A stretch of 64,000 nucleotides of DNA, from contig JANXUF010000112.1 in NCBI GenBank assembly GCA_025356335.1, positions 62,001 through 126,000 of the forward strand. The letters run 5' to 3'. Below are positions 18,171 through 26,899 of the stretch, piece by piece. The stretch's first letter is position 1, and the number at the start of each line of letters is the position of its first letter. The notes beneath the pieces were generated by a model. It saw only the letters and a program-made list of their open reading frames with translations, searched no databases and was not told where the DNA came from. This DNA is from Actinomycetes bacterium (GTDB lineage: Bacteria > Actinomycetota > Acidimicrobiia > Acidimicrobiales > Ilumatobacteraceae). Both the position numbers and the translations under genes were made by a program.

Positions 18171-19941
18171 AGTACGCCTCCGCGAGTCGTGGTGAATTGG
18201 TCAACTCTTGGAACGTGCCCTGATCGGTGATCCGGCCGAGTTCCATGAAGTACGTATGGTCGGCGAGCCGGTCGACGACATGCAGGTTGTGCTCGACGAT
18301 GCAAACCGTCCGTCCCTGCTCGCGCACCTTCTCGATCAGGCTGAGCATGGCGTCGACCCATTGGGTGTCGATTCCGGAACACGGCTCGTCGAGCAACAAC
18401 ACGTCGGCGTTCGTCGCCAGCACACGTGCGAGGGCGACGAGCTTCGACTGCCCGAACGACAACGCCCCGGCCGGACTGTTGGCGAAGTCCGCCATCCCGA
18501 CGAACTCGAGCCACTCCATCGCCGTCTCACGCACGGTCTGTTCACGCTTTCGGACCCCGGGAATGTTACCGAACAGCGGTCCGAGGTGTTCGCCCGTCTG
18601 GTCCTGCACGCCGAGCATCACATTCTGCAGGCTGCTCAGCCTCGGGATGACCCTGACATCCTGCCACGATCGCACCATCCCGGCATTGGCGACTCGGTTC
18701 GGCTTCATTCCGACGAGTTCCTCGCCGTTCAACTTCACCGAGCCCTGATCGGGAGCGATGAAGCCGGTGAGCAGGTTGAAGACTGTGGTCTTCCCTGCAC
18801 CGTTCGGACCGACGAGGGCGGTGATCGTTCCTTTGCGGAGCACCATAGAGAGTTCCTCGGTGGCAACGATGCTGCCGAACCGTTTGGACAGGTTGGTGAC
18901 CTCGAGCACGACCGGAGCGTCGCTCCAGTTTCTCTCGCGCTGTTTTTCCTGCGCAATCGACTCGCCGACCTCGAGCCGCGTCTCCCATTCCTGTGCTGCA
19001 GCGGCGACAGCAGTCGGAACGATCTCGTCGGAACCGTTCGTCGAGCGCGAAGGCCTCCATGTCGCCGGTTTGAGCACGTTGAGGCCCTCCGGCAGCAATC
19101 CCTGCGGCCGCAACCGCATCAGCACCGCGAGCAGCAAACCGTACAGTGTCAAGCGCCATAGCGCCGCGGTCTCCGGTGCCAACGACACTGCCCACTCGAG
19201 CAGCGGCTTCGTCAACACGACGGTGGCTGCACCGAGGATCGAGCCGGCGAGGTTGCCGGTGCCGCCGAAGATCACCATTGCGAAGATCGACAACGACACG
19301 TCGAAACCGAACTGGCTCGGCGTCGCCAGGCTGTTGAAGCCGGCGAGCAGTCCACCGGCGAGCCCGGCGAGGCCACACGTGATCCCGAAGACGACGACTT
19401 TGTAGAGCACCACGTTCTTGCCGAGCGACAGCGTCGCCTTGTCGTCGTCGCGGATCCCCTTGAGTACCCTGCCATACGGCGATTCACCGATCCGGTGGCA
19501 GATCAGGAAGACGACGGCGAGGATGACCGCCAGCGGGACGAGCCAGTCGGTCGTCTGCAGGAGTTGGTGCCCGAAGATCGAGGCTGGCGGAATGCCGATG
19601 AGGCCATAGGTGCCGCCGAGCTGGGCGAAGGTCGTGAACAACCCGAGCAGGACCGACGACACGCCGAGCGTCAGGAGAATGAGGTATTCCACCGAGAGGC
19701 GCAACGCCGGCAGCGCAACGGCGGCACCGACGACACCGGCGATGAGCGCACCGACCAGCGCACCGAGCAGCACGTTCCACCCGTGCGACAGTGCGAAGTA
19801 CCCGGCTGCGTAGCCCCCCACCGCCCCGAACGAAGCGTGGGCGACCGACACCTGGCCCATGTAGCCCAGGAGCAGATTGAGGGAAAGCGCAAAGATCGAG
19901 AAGATCAGGATCTGATCGATGTAGTTGGATGCGACCTGCAC
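18157..19941 (-). CDS. livM: Fused ABC permease-ATPase (LivM-LivG)
   Basis: One 594-residue polypeptide joins two transporter parts. Residues about 1-300 are a multi-span permease of LivM type (LNLLLGYMGQVSVAHASFG; GLAGGLLAGFNSLATPSQFG). After a linker rich in Ser, Glu and Ala, residues about 345-594 form a LivG ATPase with GPNGAGKTTVFNLLTGF, an SFGQ signature and VLLLDEPCSGID. In E. coli these are separate proteins; LivM-LivG fusions are known in actinobacteria. Start is the GTG at 19941, with GGAG 5 nt upstream, 9 nt after livH. Together with LivH, LivF and the lipoprotein at 20972 it makes a complete importer. Confidence 0.92.
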   Translation of the reverse strand: MQVASNYIDQILIFSIFALSLNLLLGYMGQVSVAHASFGAVGGYAAGYFALSHGWNVLLGALVGALIAGVVGAAVALPALRLSVEYLILLTLGVSSVLLGLFTTFAQLGGTYGLIGIPPASIFGHQLLQTTDWLVPLAVILAVVFLICHRIGESPYGRVLKGIRDDDKATLSLGKNVVLYKVVVFGITCGLAGLAGGLLAGFNSLATPSQFGFDVSLSIFAMVIFGGTGNLAGSILGAATVVLTKPLLEWAVSLAPETAALWRLTLYGLLLAVLMRLRPQGLLPEGLNVLKPATWRPSRSTNGSDEIVPTAVAAAAQEWETRLEVGESIAQEKQRERNWSDAPVVLEVTNLSKRFGSIVATEELSMVLRKGTITALVGPNGAGKTTVFNLLTGFIAPDQGSVKLNGEELVGMKPNRVANAGMVRSWQDVRVIPRLSSLQNVMLGVQDQTGEHLGPLFGNIPGVRKREQTVRETAMEWLEFVGMADFANSPAGALSFGQSKLVALARVLATNADVLLLDEPCSGIDTQWVDAMLSLIEKVREQGRTVCIVEHNLHVVDRLADHTYFMELGRITDQGTFQELTNSPRLAEAYFGTV

Positions 19942-19950
19942 GATGCTCCC

Positions 19951-20868
19951 TTATGCCCGACCGGTGAGGGCGGCGCTGAGACGGGTGAAGACGGTGCGAT
20001 TCACCGAGAACGAGATCAGGTACAACACGAGGATCACGAACACCACGAGTTGCGTCCAGCGGACCGGCAGCCAGATGGAACTGATCGTTTCGATCAGGCC
20101 GATGCCGATCCCGGTGAGGAAGACGCGAACCGGCGACTTCGCCGTCCCGCCGAGAAAGGCGACGACGAAGGCCAGCACGACCGGTCGGAACCCCATCGTT
20201 GGTTCGACCGAATACTTCAGTGCCGCCATGATCGCTGCGAACCCTGCGAGGAAACTGGCGATAGCGAACACGACGAGGTAGATCCGGGCGGGATCGACGC
20301 CGATCAGCAGTGCCATCTCGGGGTTGCTTCGCGTCGCCTTGATCGCCCTGCCGAGCCCCGTGAAGCGCAGCAGGCAGGTCAGTAGTGCCACCAGCAGCAT
20401 CCCGCCGATCACCGAATAGAGATCGATGTTGATGATGTCCGCACCGAGCACGTTGATCGGCGAGATGCTGATGCCGAGCAGCGAATGGGTCTGCGCGCCC
20501 CAGAAGATCTGGATGAGGTTGCCGCCGGCGATGCCGAGGCCGAGTGCGGCGACGAAGACAGCGAGCAGGGCATTGCTCCCGGCCCGCGCTGCAAGTGGCC
20601 GGTAGACGAATGCCTCGATACCGACACCCATCACCACGGTGATCACGATGCCGACGATCGCCGCCGGCCAGAACGGCCAACCGACCCGGTCGAACAGCGT
20701 GAAGGCGAAGAACGCTGCGAGCGTGTAGAGCACGCCGAAGGCGTAGTGGAATCGTCCGGTGACGCCGAGGATCAGCGCAAAGGCAACGCCGAGGATGCCA
20801 TATGCGGATCCATTGACGATGCCGGCGGCGATGAGTTGTCGGACGGTTTCAAAGGTGACTGCGAGCAC
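19951..20868 (-). CDS. livH: Branched-chain amino acid-type ABC transporter permease (LivH-like)
   Basis: A 305-residue hydrophobic protein with about eight membrane spans. The N-terminal AAGIVNGSAYGILGVAFALI and the ARAGSNALLAVFVAALGLG loop are typical of LivH. It forms the transmembrane pore with the permease half of the next gene. It is separated from the substrate-binding protein gene by a strong hairpin (20911-20948), so its expression may be lower than that of the binding protein. Confidence 0.93.
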   Translation of the reverse strand: MLAVTFETVRQLIAAGIVNGSAYGILGVAFALILGVTGRFHYAFGVLYTLAAFFAFTLFDRVGWPFWPAAIVGIVITVVMGVGIEAFVYRPLAARAGSNALLAVFVAALGLGIAGGNLIQIFWGAQTHSLLGISISPINVLGADIINIDLYSVIGGMLLVALLTCLLRFTGLGRAIKATRSNPEMALLIGVDPARIYLVVFAIASFLAGFAAIMAALKYSVEPTMGFRPVVLAFVVAFLGGTAKSPVRVFLTGIGIGLIETISSIWLPVRWTQLVVFVILVLYLISFSVNRTVFTRLSAALTGRA

Positions 20869-20910
20869 CGCGGCGGCCTCACTCTCTTGTCGTTGGCGGC
20901 GGAAAGAACA

Positions 20911-20948
20911 CCGGCGGTGCCTCGTGCACTCGCACGGGGCACCGCCGG
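20911..20948 (-). terminator. Strong hairpin between binding-protein and permease genes
   Basis: An 11-bp arm (20911-20921) pairs with 20938-20948, and an inner 5-bp stem CGTGC/GCACG closes on an ACTC loop. With one T-G pair the full stem is 17 bp. On the minus strand it is followed by TGTTCTTTCC. It lies 24 nt past the binding-protein stop and 43 nt before livH, so it probably stabilises the upstream message or lets only part of transcription continue. Confidence 0.75.
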
Positions 20949-20971
20949 ATTCTCAGGGCTGTATGGAATCG

Positions 20972-22372
20972 TCAGGCGAGTCGGTAGTCGTCGCCGTTGA
21001 TGTCGTAGTACGCCAACGCCTTGACCTTGCCGTCCTTCTGCTCGAAGATCCCCATCGGACGCCGGATGACCGAGTGCGTCTTCGGGTCGATCTTGTATTG
21101 ACCCACCGTCGTGGCGTCACCGCCGTAGACGCTTGCGGCGCTCAGGTCCGCTTGGAACGCCGCGTCCAACTGATCACCACTGTTGATGTCGCCACCCTTC
21201 TTCAAGACCCGCCGGATCATGTCCCACATCGCCAGCGTGTTTTCGTAGAAGTTCGCAGCGTAGAAGTCGGGGAACACCTTGTACTCCGCTTGGAATTCGG
21301 AGATGAACAACTTCGCCAACGGGTTGACGCCGACGTTCTCGTCGAAGTAGTCGGCGGCAAATGTGAAGCCGTACTTGTCGTAGGCACCCTTGGCTGCATT
21401 GACGCCGTCAGGAGTCAGTTCGAAACCGATGAACGGGCAGAGCGTGCCGCCGCTTGTGTACCACTGCGAAGAAAAGTGACCCGGATCCTGGCCCGAGCCG
21501 TAGGCGATGAGAATGTCCGGGAGATTCGCCTTGATCTTCGGGATCAACGTCGAGTAGTCGGAAGCTCCGACGGGATAGACCTCGTACAGACCATTGAACT
21601 CGAAGCCCTGCGCTGTGGCTTTGGCCAGCAGGTCGGCTTTGATCTCGCCGTTGACCGGTTCGCCCAGATCCCAGACGATGTAGCCGAGCTTGGTCTTGCC
21701 TGGCATTGCCGTCTTCAGATATTTGAGCGCACCGGGCAGCGCGTCGTTCGGGGTGATGGCGCGGGTCCCGTAGAAGTACGGCTTGCCCTGACCGAAGATG
21801 CTCGTTCCCCCACCACCGTCGAGGGTGAACATCTTCGCCTGCTCCGTCGCCGGCAGCATCGCCCCGAGGTCGTCGACATACGATGCCAGTTTGGCTGGAA
21901 CCTTCTTGGCAACGAGCTGACGCATGGCGTCGACGCCGGCCTGGGCATCGCCGCTCTTGTGATCGAGCGTTGTGACCTGAATGTCAGGTCCACCGGCCGC
22001 CTTGATGTGCTTGACAGCAAGATTGATGCCATTGGTCATCGTCTTGCCGTAGTACGAACCGGGACCGGTCAGCGCCAGCACTGCGCCCATCTGCCATGTC
22101 TTTCCACCACCGGCGACCGATTTGTCGATCTTCAGGATGTCGATGAGTTTGGCGCCGGCGCCGGAAGACGAACCGCCGCCCGTAGCGGTCCCACCCGTTG
22201 TCCCACCAGGTGCAGCGGTCGCTGCCGACTTGCTGGCGCTGCTTCCGCATGCTGCCAGCAGCGGCCCGCCGAGCATCAGCCCGGCGCCGGTGAGCCCCAT
22301 CACTTTGAGCAGTTCTCGGCGGGTGCGAGCAGTGAACTGCTGATCCGCGCGGTCACAATCTTCTGTAGACAT
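20972..22372 (-). CDS. ABC transporter substrate-binding lipoprotein (Leu/Ile/Val-binding fold)
   Basis: A 466-residue periplasmic-binding-protein type 1 lipoprotein. The N-terminus has a twin arginine (residues 18-19) before a hydrophobic stretch and a lipobox LLAAC (C42), so Tat export with lipidation is likely. A Gly/Ser/Thr-rich tether of about 30 residues follows. The mature domain begins near KTWQMGAVLALTGPGSYYG and fits the LivK/amide-binding group. The next genes encode the matching permeases and ATPases. Ligand unknown; the enzymatic context suggests a carboxylic acid or aromatic compound. Confidence 0.92.
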   Translation of the reverse strand: MSTEDCDRADQQFTARTRRELLKVMGLTGAGLMLGGPLLAACGSSASKSAATAAPGGTTGGTATGGGSSSGAGAKLIDILKIDKSVAGGGKTWQMGAVLALTGPGSYYGKTMTNGINLAVKHIKAAGGPDIQVTTLDHKSGDAQAGVDAMRQLVAKKVPAKLASYVDDLGAMLPATEQAKMFTLDGGGGTSIFGQGKPYFYGTRAITPNDALPGALKYLKTAMPGKTKLGYIVWDLGEPVNGEIKADLLAKATAQGFEFNGLYEVYPVGASDYSTLIPKIKANLPDILIAYGSGQDPGHFSSQWYTSGGTLCPFIGFELTPDGVNAAKGAYDKYGFTFAADYFDENVGVNPLAKLFISEFQAEYKVFPDFYAANFYENTLAMWDMIRRVLKKGGDINSGDQLDAAFQADLSAASVYGGDATTVGQYKIDPKTHSVIRRPMGIFEQKDGKVKALAYYDINGDDYRLA

Positions 22373-22415
22373 GGTCTATCCCCCTTGTTGTCGAGATCGT
22401 GCGTCTCGTCCCCCA

Positions 22416-22473
22416 GCCGAAGATGACATCTCTATCACCTTCGGCTATGGCAGTCTGCCTGCAACATCAGGCA
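22416..22473. promoter_or_regulatory. Two inverted repeats upstream of the binding-protein gene
   Basis: GCCGAAG (22416-22422) pairs with CTTCGGC (22439-22445) across 16 nt, and TGCCTG (22456-22461) with CAGGCA (22468-22473) across 6 nt. They lie between the end of the TetR gene and the start of the binding-protein gene, which share a strand, so they may terminate the TetR message or be operators for the importer. Confidence 0.45.
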
Positions 22474-22500
22474 ACTGTCAAGGCGGCGCCCAATTCTCCG

Positions 22501-23184
22501 TCAGAATTCGTGCGGCGACAGCTTCAGTGTGTGCGGTATGCCAAGGGCGTTGCAGTACAGGTGCGTCAGCTGCTCGACGGCGACCTCGAACTCGTGCGTC
22601 TCCCCGAGCACGAACCACAGGTAGGCGAAGCGGTCGATCATCGCCCCGAGGGCATTCGCTGCGTAAACGGCATCGATGTCACGCCCCACCACCCCATCGA
22701 TCTGCCATCCGGTGATCGCCCTGCGGGCGCGGTCGCGCCAATAGCGATTCGCCTCTCTGCGTTCCATCGCCAGACGCGGGTTCACCGTCGACGCTTGTTC
22801 CATGATCCGTTGCATCGCCGCGGTTTGCTGGTACGCCCGGAAGAAGCCGCGGTTCGCCCGTTCGATCAGCGAAGCGGCATCACTCCCCTGACGCGGTTCG
22901 GCACTGGCGATCGCCCTGAACTGCAGATGCATGTCTCTGACGACCTCGCCGAAGACTTCCTCTTTGGAGGTGAAGTAGATGTAGAACGTCCCGTAGGCAA
23001 CGCCGGCGGCAGACGAGATGTCGTTGACGTTGGTATCGAGGTATCCCTGGCGCTCGAACAACTCGCGCGCCGCCGACACCAGCCTGGCGCGGGTCCTGGC
23101 GCCTCTCGGTGTCAACCCCGAAGCAGCGTCTGGCGGCGCATCGTCCAGTGGAGGGACAGCGTCTGAGGAGGCAGGACGGCTCAT
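22501..23184 (-). CDS. TetR-family transcriptional regulator
   Basis: The N-terminal helix-turn-helix (RARLVSAARELFERQGY, then DISSAAGVAYGTFYIYFTSKEEVF) is clear-cut TetR. The ligand domain of about 150 residues is unassigned. At 227 residues it is of normal length, with an extra 25-residue leader. It lies between the importer operon and the acyl-CoA dehydrogenase/cyclase pair on the same strand, so it is the natural candidate regulator of this catabolic island, probably responding to an acyl-CoA or free acid. Confidence 0.93.
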   Translation of the reverse strand: MSRPASSDAVPPLDDAPPDAASGLTPRGARTRARLVSAARELFERQGYLDTNVNDISSAAGVAYGTFYIYFTSKEEVFGEVVRDMHLQFRAIASAEPRQGSDAASLIERANRGFFRAYQQTAAMQRIMEQASTVNPRLAMERREANRYWRDRARRAITGWQIDGVVGRDIDAVYAANALGAMIDRFAYLWFVLGETHEFEVAVEQLTHLYCNALGIPHTLKLSPHEF

Positions 23185-23322
23185 GACCGGCTTTCGTCGA
23201 ATGTGATGATGGGATCAGGTCAGCTGAGCAGGATTCCGACTACCCGGATGCCATCCGGCAACCAGTTCTGATGGGCGCGCCCGCCGTCCGTGCACGCCCA
23301 TCGTAACCGTTGATACCGGACG

Positions 23323-24603
23323 CTACGGACGGGCGAATACTTGTGGTTCGGGGTCCGCCGGTCCGGCGGCTGGTACCGGGTTCATGCGAAAGTTCGGGTT
23401 GCGCCTGAGCAGTTCTCGGCGGGCGATCGTCATTTCGTGGACCTCGTCCGGACCGTCGGCGATCCGCAGCGTCCTCTGGTGCGCATACATCTCCGCCAAC
23501 GGGAAGTCAGCGCTGACACCGGCTGCTCCGTGGACCTGGATCGCCCGATCGATCACCTTGAGCGTCATGTTCGGGATCGCCACCTTGATGCCGGAGATCT
23601 CCGTAGCGGCCGCCTTGTTGCCGGCTGTATCCATCAGCTGCGCCGTGGAGAGCACGTACTCCCGCGCCATGTCGATCTCGATACGGCTCTGGGCGATCCA
23701 ATGCTGCACGAGGCCGCGCTGGGCGATGAGCTGACCGAACGTGGTCCGCACCAGCGCCCGATCGATCATCAGGTCGAGTGCTCGTTCTGCGACGCCGATC
23801 GAGCGCATGCAATGGTGGATTCTCCCCGGCCCGAGCCTGGCCTGGCTGATCGCGAAGCCGCCACCCTCCTCACCGAGGAGGTTGTCCACCGGCACGCGAG
23901 CGTCGTGGAAGTCGACCTCACCGTGGCCACCGCGATCCTCGTAGCCGAAGACGCTCATCGATCGCAGGACCGTGACACCTGGCGTGTCCTTGGGGACAGC
24001 GATCATCGACTGCTGCAGATGACGCGGTGCTGTGGGATCGGTCTTGCCCATCACGATCATCACCTGGGCGCGATCGGCCATGATGCCGGAGGCGAACCAC
24101 TTGCGTCCGTTGAGGACATAGTCGTCGCCGTCACGCTCGATGCGCAACGAGATGTTCGTCGCGTCCGAGGAAGCGACGAACGGCTCGGTCATCGCAAACG
24201 CCGAACGGATCTCTCCTTCGAGCAACGGGGCGAGCCATCTGCCCTTGATCGCCTCGGAGCCATAGAGGTGCAGCACCTCCATGTTCCCGGTATCCGGTGC
24301 CGAGCAGTTGAGTACCTCCGAGGAGAAGCCGACCTTCCCGAGTTGCTCGCTGATCGGCGCATAGTCGAGGTTGGTCAGCTTGGTGCCAGGCTCGCCGGCG
24401 CGCAGATGTGGCAGGAAGAGGTTCCATAAGCCTTTTTCACGTGCGGCAGCCTTCAACTTGTCGAGGATCGGCGGGTAGCTGTGGTGGCCACCTTCTGCGT
24501 ATTGGCGGTGGTATTCGGCTTCGTTCGGATAGATGAACTCGTCCATGAACTGCTTGACATCTGCTTGCATCTGCAAGCCGATGGTGCTGAACGTATGAGG
24601 CAT
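23323..24603 (-). CDS. Acyl-CoA dehydrogenase family protein
   Basis: A 426-residue flavoprotein of the ACAD11-like group: FAMTEPFVASSDATNI in the middle domain, RVPVDNLLGEEGGGFAISQARLGPGR, and the C-terminal QVHGAAGVSADFPLAEMYAHQRTLRIADGPDEVH. The last segment carries the FAD/substrate-binding features of long-chain and branched acyl-CoA dehydrogenases. It follows the cyclase gene on the same strand after a 28-nt gap. It differs from the dehydrogenase at 3247, which is a shorter and separate subgroup. Confidence 0.94.
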   Translation of the reverse strand: MPHTFSTIGLQMQADVKQFMDEFIYPNEAEYHRQYAEGGHHSYPPILDKLKAAAREKGLWNLFLPHLRAGEPGTKLTNLDYAPISEQLGKVGFSSEVLNCSAPDTGNMEVLHLYGSEAIKGRWLAPLLEGEIRSAFAMTEPFVASSDATNISLRIERDGDDYVLNGRKWFASGIMADRAQVMIVMGKTDPTAPRHLQQSMIAVPKDTPGVTVLRSMSVFGYEDRGGHGEVDFHDARVPVDNLLGEEGGGFAISQARLGPGRIHHCMRSIGVAERALDLMIDRALVRTTFGQLIAQRGLVQHWIAQSRIEIDMAREYVLSTAQLMDTAGNKAAATEISGIKVAIPNMTLKVIDRAIQVHGAAGVSADFPLAEMYAHQRTLRIADGPDEVHEMTIARRELLRRNPNFRMNPVPAAGPADPEPQVFARP

Positions 24604-24631
24604 GAGGATCTGCTTTCGTCGGGCGTTTCGG

Positions 24632-25603
24632 CTACTTGATGGCGATCGGGTTCACGGGCGACCCAGTTCCGTTGACGACCTTCAACGGCGCAGCAGCGTA
24701 CAGGAACGTGTACTGGCCGTCCGCTGCACAGTCATCGGCGAGGTCGTCGAGCCAGGCGATCTCCGTCAAGGTGATTCCGAGGTTGCGCATCAGCGCGTTG
24801 TGCAGCGGCAGGACGACGCCGGACACCGGGTCGACGGTGACCTCGTTGGCGATCGTGTCGGTCACGATGTTGGGGATTTCCATCTGCTGGAACCAGGCGA
24901 CGAGTTCGTCGCTGTGGGTCAGGCCGGGCTCGACGAAGTCGCCGTAGAACTCTTCACGCGAGACCCGATAGAACTTCCCGATCCATCCCGTTCGGATCAC
25001 GAGAATGTCACGCCGCTGGATCTCCGTTCCCTGCGCTGCGGCGCATGCCTGGAGGTCTTCGTGGGTGAAGGTCTCCCCGACGTCGAGCACGTCCTTGCCG
25101 CGCCATCTGGCGATGTCGAGCAGGATGCCTCTGCCGACGACGCCCTTTTCGGCGATTGCACAGACACTCGCCTTGCCCATCCCGCCGATCGTCGTCTTGG
25201 CGTCGTAGCCGTTCCAGATCTCCCCGTCGTACCAGACATGGCCGAGCGCGTCGTATTGCGTCGATCCCTGCAGGAAACAGGTCATGTAGTCGTCCGCATA
25301 GTGGGCACCACCGGCCGACTCGACACCCTTACCGGCGATGAAATGGCCCTCGTCCATCACGTTGATCCGAACCGCGCCAGTACGGCCGGGCCATACGGGA
25401 TCGCCCGCCGGGTTGGCCATCTTGACCTGCAGCGTGAACGTCTTGCCGGACTTGATCGAGCCTGCTGCAGCGATCACGACCTCGGGCGTGAGGTAGTTGA
25501 GGCTGCCGACCTCGTCATCGGGCCCCCACTTGCCCCAGTTCTTCGGTGAGTCCTTCAGCAGTTCCTTGACGGACGGCCCGACTTCTTCATGCGTATGTGT
25601 CAC
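24632..25603 (-). CDS. Cyclase-family metal-dependent hydrolase (kynurenine formamidase-like fold)
   Basis: A 323-residue member of the cyclase family (swivelling beta-alpha-beta fold). DALGHVWYDG supplies the metal-ligand pattern related to the family's HxGTHxDxPxH motif, here in the diverged form common in longer actinobacterial homologues. GILLDIARWRGKDVLDVGE and RRDILVIRTGWIGKF follow as expected. Relatives hydrolyse amides or cyclic compounds. It starts with GTG at 25603 and forms a likely two-gene operon with the acyl-CoA dehydrogenase, suggesting ring or amide opening before beta-oxidation-like steps. Confidence 0.85.
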   Translation of the reverse strand: MTHTHEEVGPSVKELLKDSPKNWGKWGPDDEVGSLNYLTPEVVIAAAGSIKSGKTFTLQVKMANPAGDPVWPGRTGAVRINVMDEGHFIAGKGVESAGGAHYADDYMTCFLQGSTQYDALGHVWYDGEIWNGYDAKTTIGGMGKASVCAIAEKGVVGRGILLDIARWRGKDVLDVGETFTHEDLQACAAAQGTEIQRRDILVIRTGWIGKFYRVSREEFYGDFVEPGLTHSDELVAWFQQMEIPNIVTDTIANEVTVDPVSGVVLPLHNALMRNLGITLTEIAWLDDLADDCAADGQYTFLYAAAPLKVVNGTGSPVNPIAIK

Positions 25604-25891
25604 TCACAAACCCCCAGATGATGGCGCGATTGCGCTGCAATGTTCCCCTGGCGCACACGATTCCAGAATATGACGACATTGTCAACTGGAAGCGCAGAAT
25701 CACCCTTTCCAGCCTGAACGACGCTCATCGAGCATCATGACGAATGAATCATGAGAGTGGTTCGACGGCCTCGATGACGACGCCACGACACAACTCGTCG
25801 ACGCCGCGAGACAGCCTGACCTGCACGGCCTGAGTCAGCACGTCGCATACGTCGCTCGACGCGTGCGGTTCGGCGTGTGATGATGGGCTCC
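25604..25891. other. Divergent intergenic region
   Basis: This 288-bp gap separates the cyclase operon from the zinc-ribbon gene. On the minus strand a TTGACA (25683-25678) lies about 75 bp before the cyclase start, overlapping a small imperfect dyad (TGAC-N6-GTCA). No coding frame is convincing. Confidence 0.4.
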
Positions 25892-26095
25892 ATGACGGAG
25901 CCGAAACCGAAGGGCACGTGCCGTCGCTGTTACCACCCGATCGCCGAACACTCGGCAACGCCTGGCGGCCCGACGGCGGACGACCCGCGCAAGCTGTATC
26001 GATGCGAAACATGCGGATGCGCCTTCCACTGGCATCCCAAGGACGGGACGAAGACAGCAGCCGACTGGCGGTTGAATCCATCGACCGGCCGATGA
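25892..26095 (+). CDS. Small cysteine-rich (zinc-ribbon-like) protein
   Basis: A 67-residue protein with a CRRCYHP knuckle near the N-terminus and YRCETCGCAFHWHPKDG near the C-terminus. The two CxxC pairs about 30 residues apart, with nearby histidines, are what a zinc ribbon needs. No named family is recognised. The start at 25892 is the last of several in-frame ATGs. Its TGA overlaps the ATG of the DUF899-type gene (ATGA at 26092-26095), implying coupled translation with it. Confidence 0.6.
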   Translation: MTEPKPKGTCRRCYHPIAEHSATPGGPTADDPRKLYRCETCGCAFHWHPKDGTKTAADWRLNPSTGR

Positions 26096-26844
26096 GTTCG
26101 GTTCGACCCCGACGTCTCACGATCATGGAGTCACACCCAACCACACCATCCGCAGCCGAATTGCCATCTGCGGCCGACCTGGCAGCGACGAACAGCGTCC
26201 GGTTTCCCAACGAATCCGACGACTATCGTGATGCCCGACAGGCCCTGTTGGTCGAGGAGATCGAACTGCGCAGACAGGTCGAGCGAGTTGCCTCGCTTCG
26301 GCGGGCATTGCCACCCGGCGGAGCCATCACCCGCAACTACCAGTTCGTTGCCGAAGGCGGGTCCGAGGTCACTCTCGCCGATCTCTTCGGTCAGCATGAC
26401 ACACTGATCGTCTACAGCTACATGTTCGGTCCGCAACGCCAGGCGCCGTGCCCGATGTGTACCTCGTTCATGGGTGGCTTCGACCACAAGATCGCCGACA
26501 TCCGCCAGCGAGTTGCGATCGCCTTCACTGCGCGCTCATCGATCGATCGCCTGATCGACTTCAAGCAGTCACGCGGATGGACCGCCCTGCCCGTCTACAG
26601 CGACGCAAGCGGCGACTACACGAGGGACTACGTCTCCAAGGACGATGCCGACATGCCGGCATACAACGTGTTCGTGCGTCGCGACGGCGCGATCAGCCAT
26701 TTCTGGAGTGAGGAGATCAGCGGCGACATGGCCGACCCTGGACAGGACCCCCGTAGCGCCGTCGAGATGGACCCGCTATGGCTCCTGCTCGACACCACAC
26801 CGGAAGGCCGCGGAGGCGACTGGCATCCGAGCCTGACCTACTGA
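26092..26844 (+). CDS. DUF899-family thioredoxin-like protein
   Basis: A 250-residue protein with the DUF899 hallmarks: ELRRQVERVASLRRALPPGG, then LADLFGQHDTLIVYSYMFG, a CPMC pair in APCPMCTSFMGGFDH, and the end block MDPLWLLLDTTPEGRGGDW. The fold is thioredoxin-like and the CxxC suggests redox activity, but the biochemical role of the family is not established. The start at 26092 is preferred over 26125 because it overlaps the stop of the preceding small gene. Confidence 0.85.
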   Translation: MSSVRPRRLTIMESHPTTPSAAELPSAADLAATNSVRFPNESDDYRDARQALLVEEIELRRQVERVASLRRALPPGGAITRNYQFVAEGGSEVTLADLFGQHDTLIVYSYMFGPQRQAPCPMCTSFMGGFDHKIADIRQRVAIAFTARSSIDRLIDFKQSRGWTALPVYSDASGDYTRDYVSKDDADMPAYNVFVRRDGAISHFWSEEISGDMADPGQDPRSAVEMDPLWLLLDTTPEGRGGDWHPSLTY

Positions 26845-26899
26845 AGTCTCCCGGTCAGCTGGTCGATGGCCGCGCTGCACGGCTCGGTGCGCAATCTGC

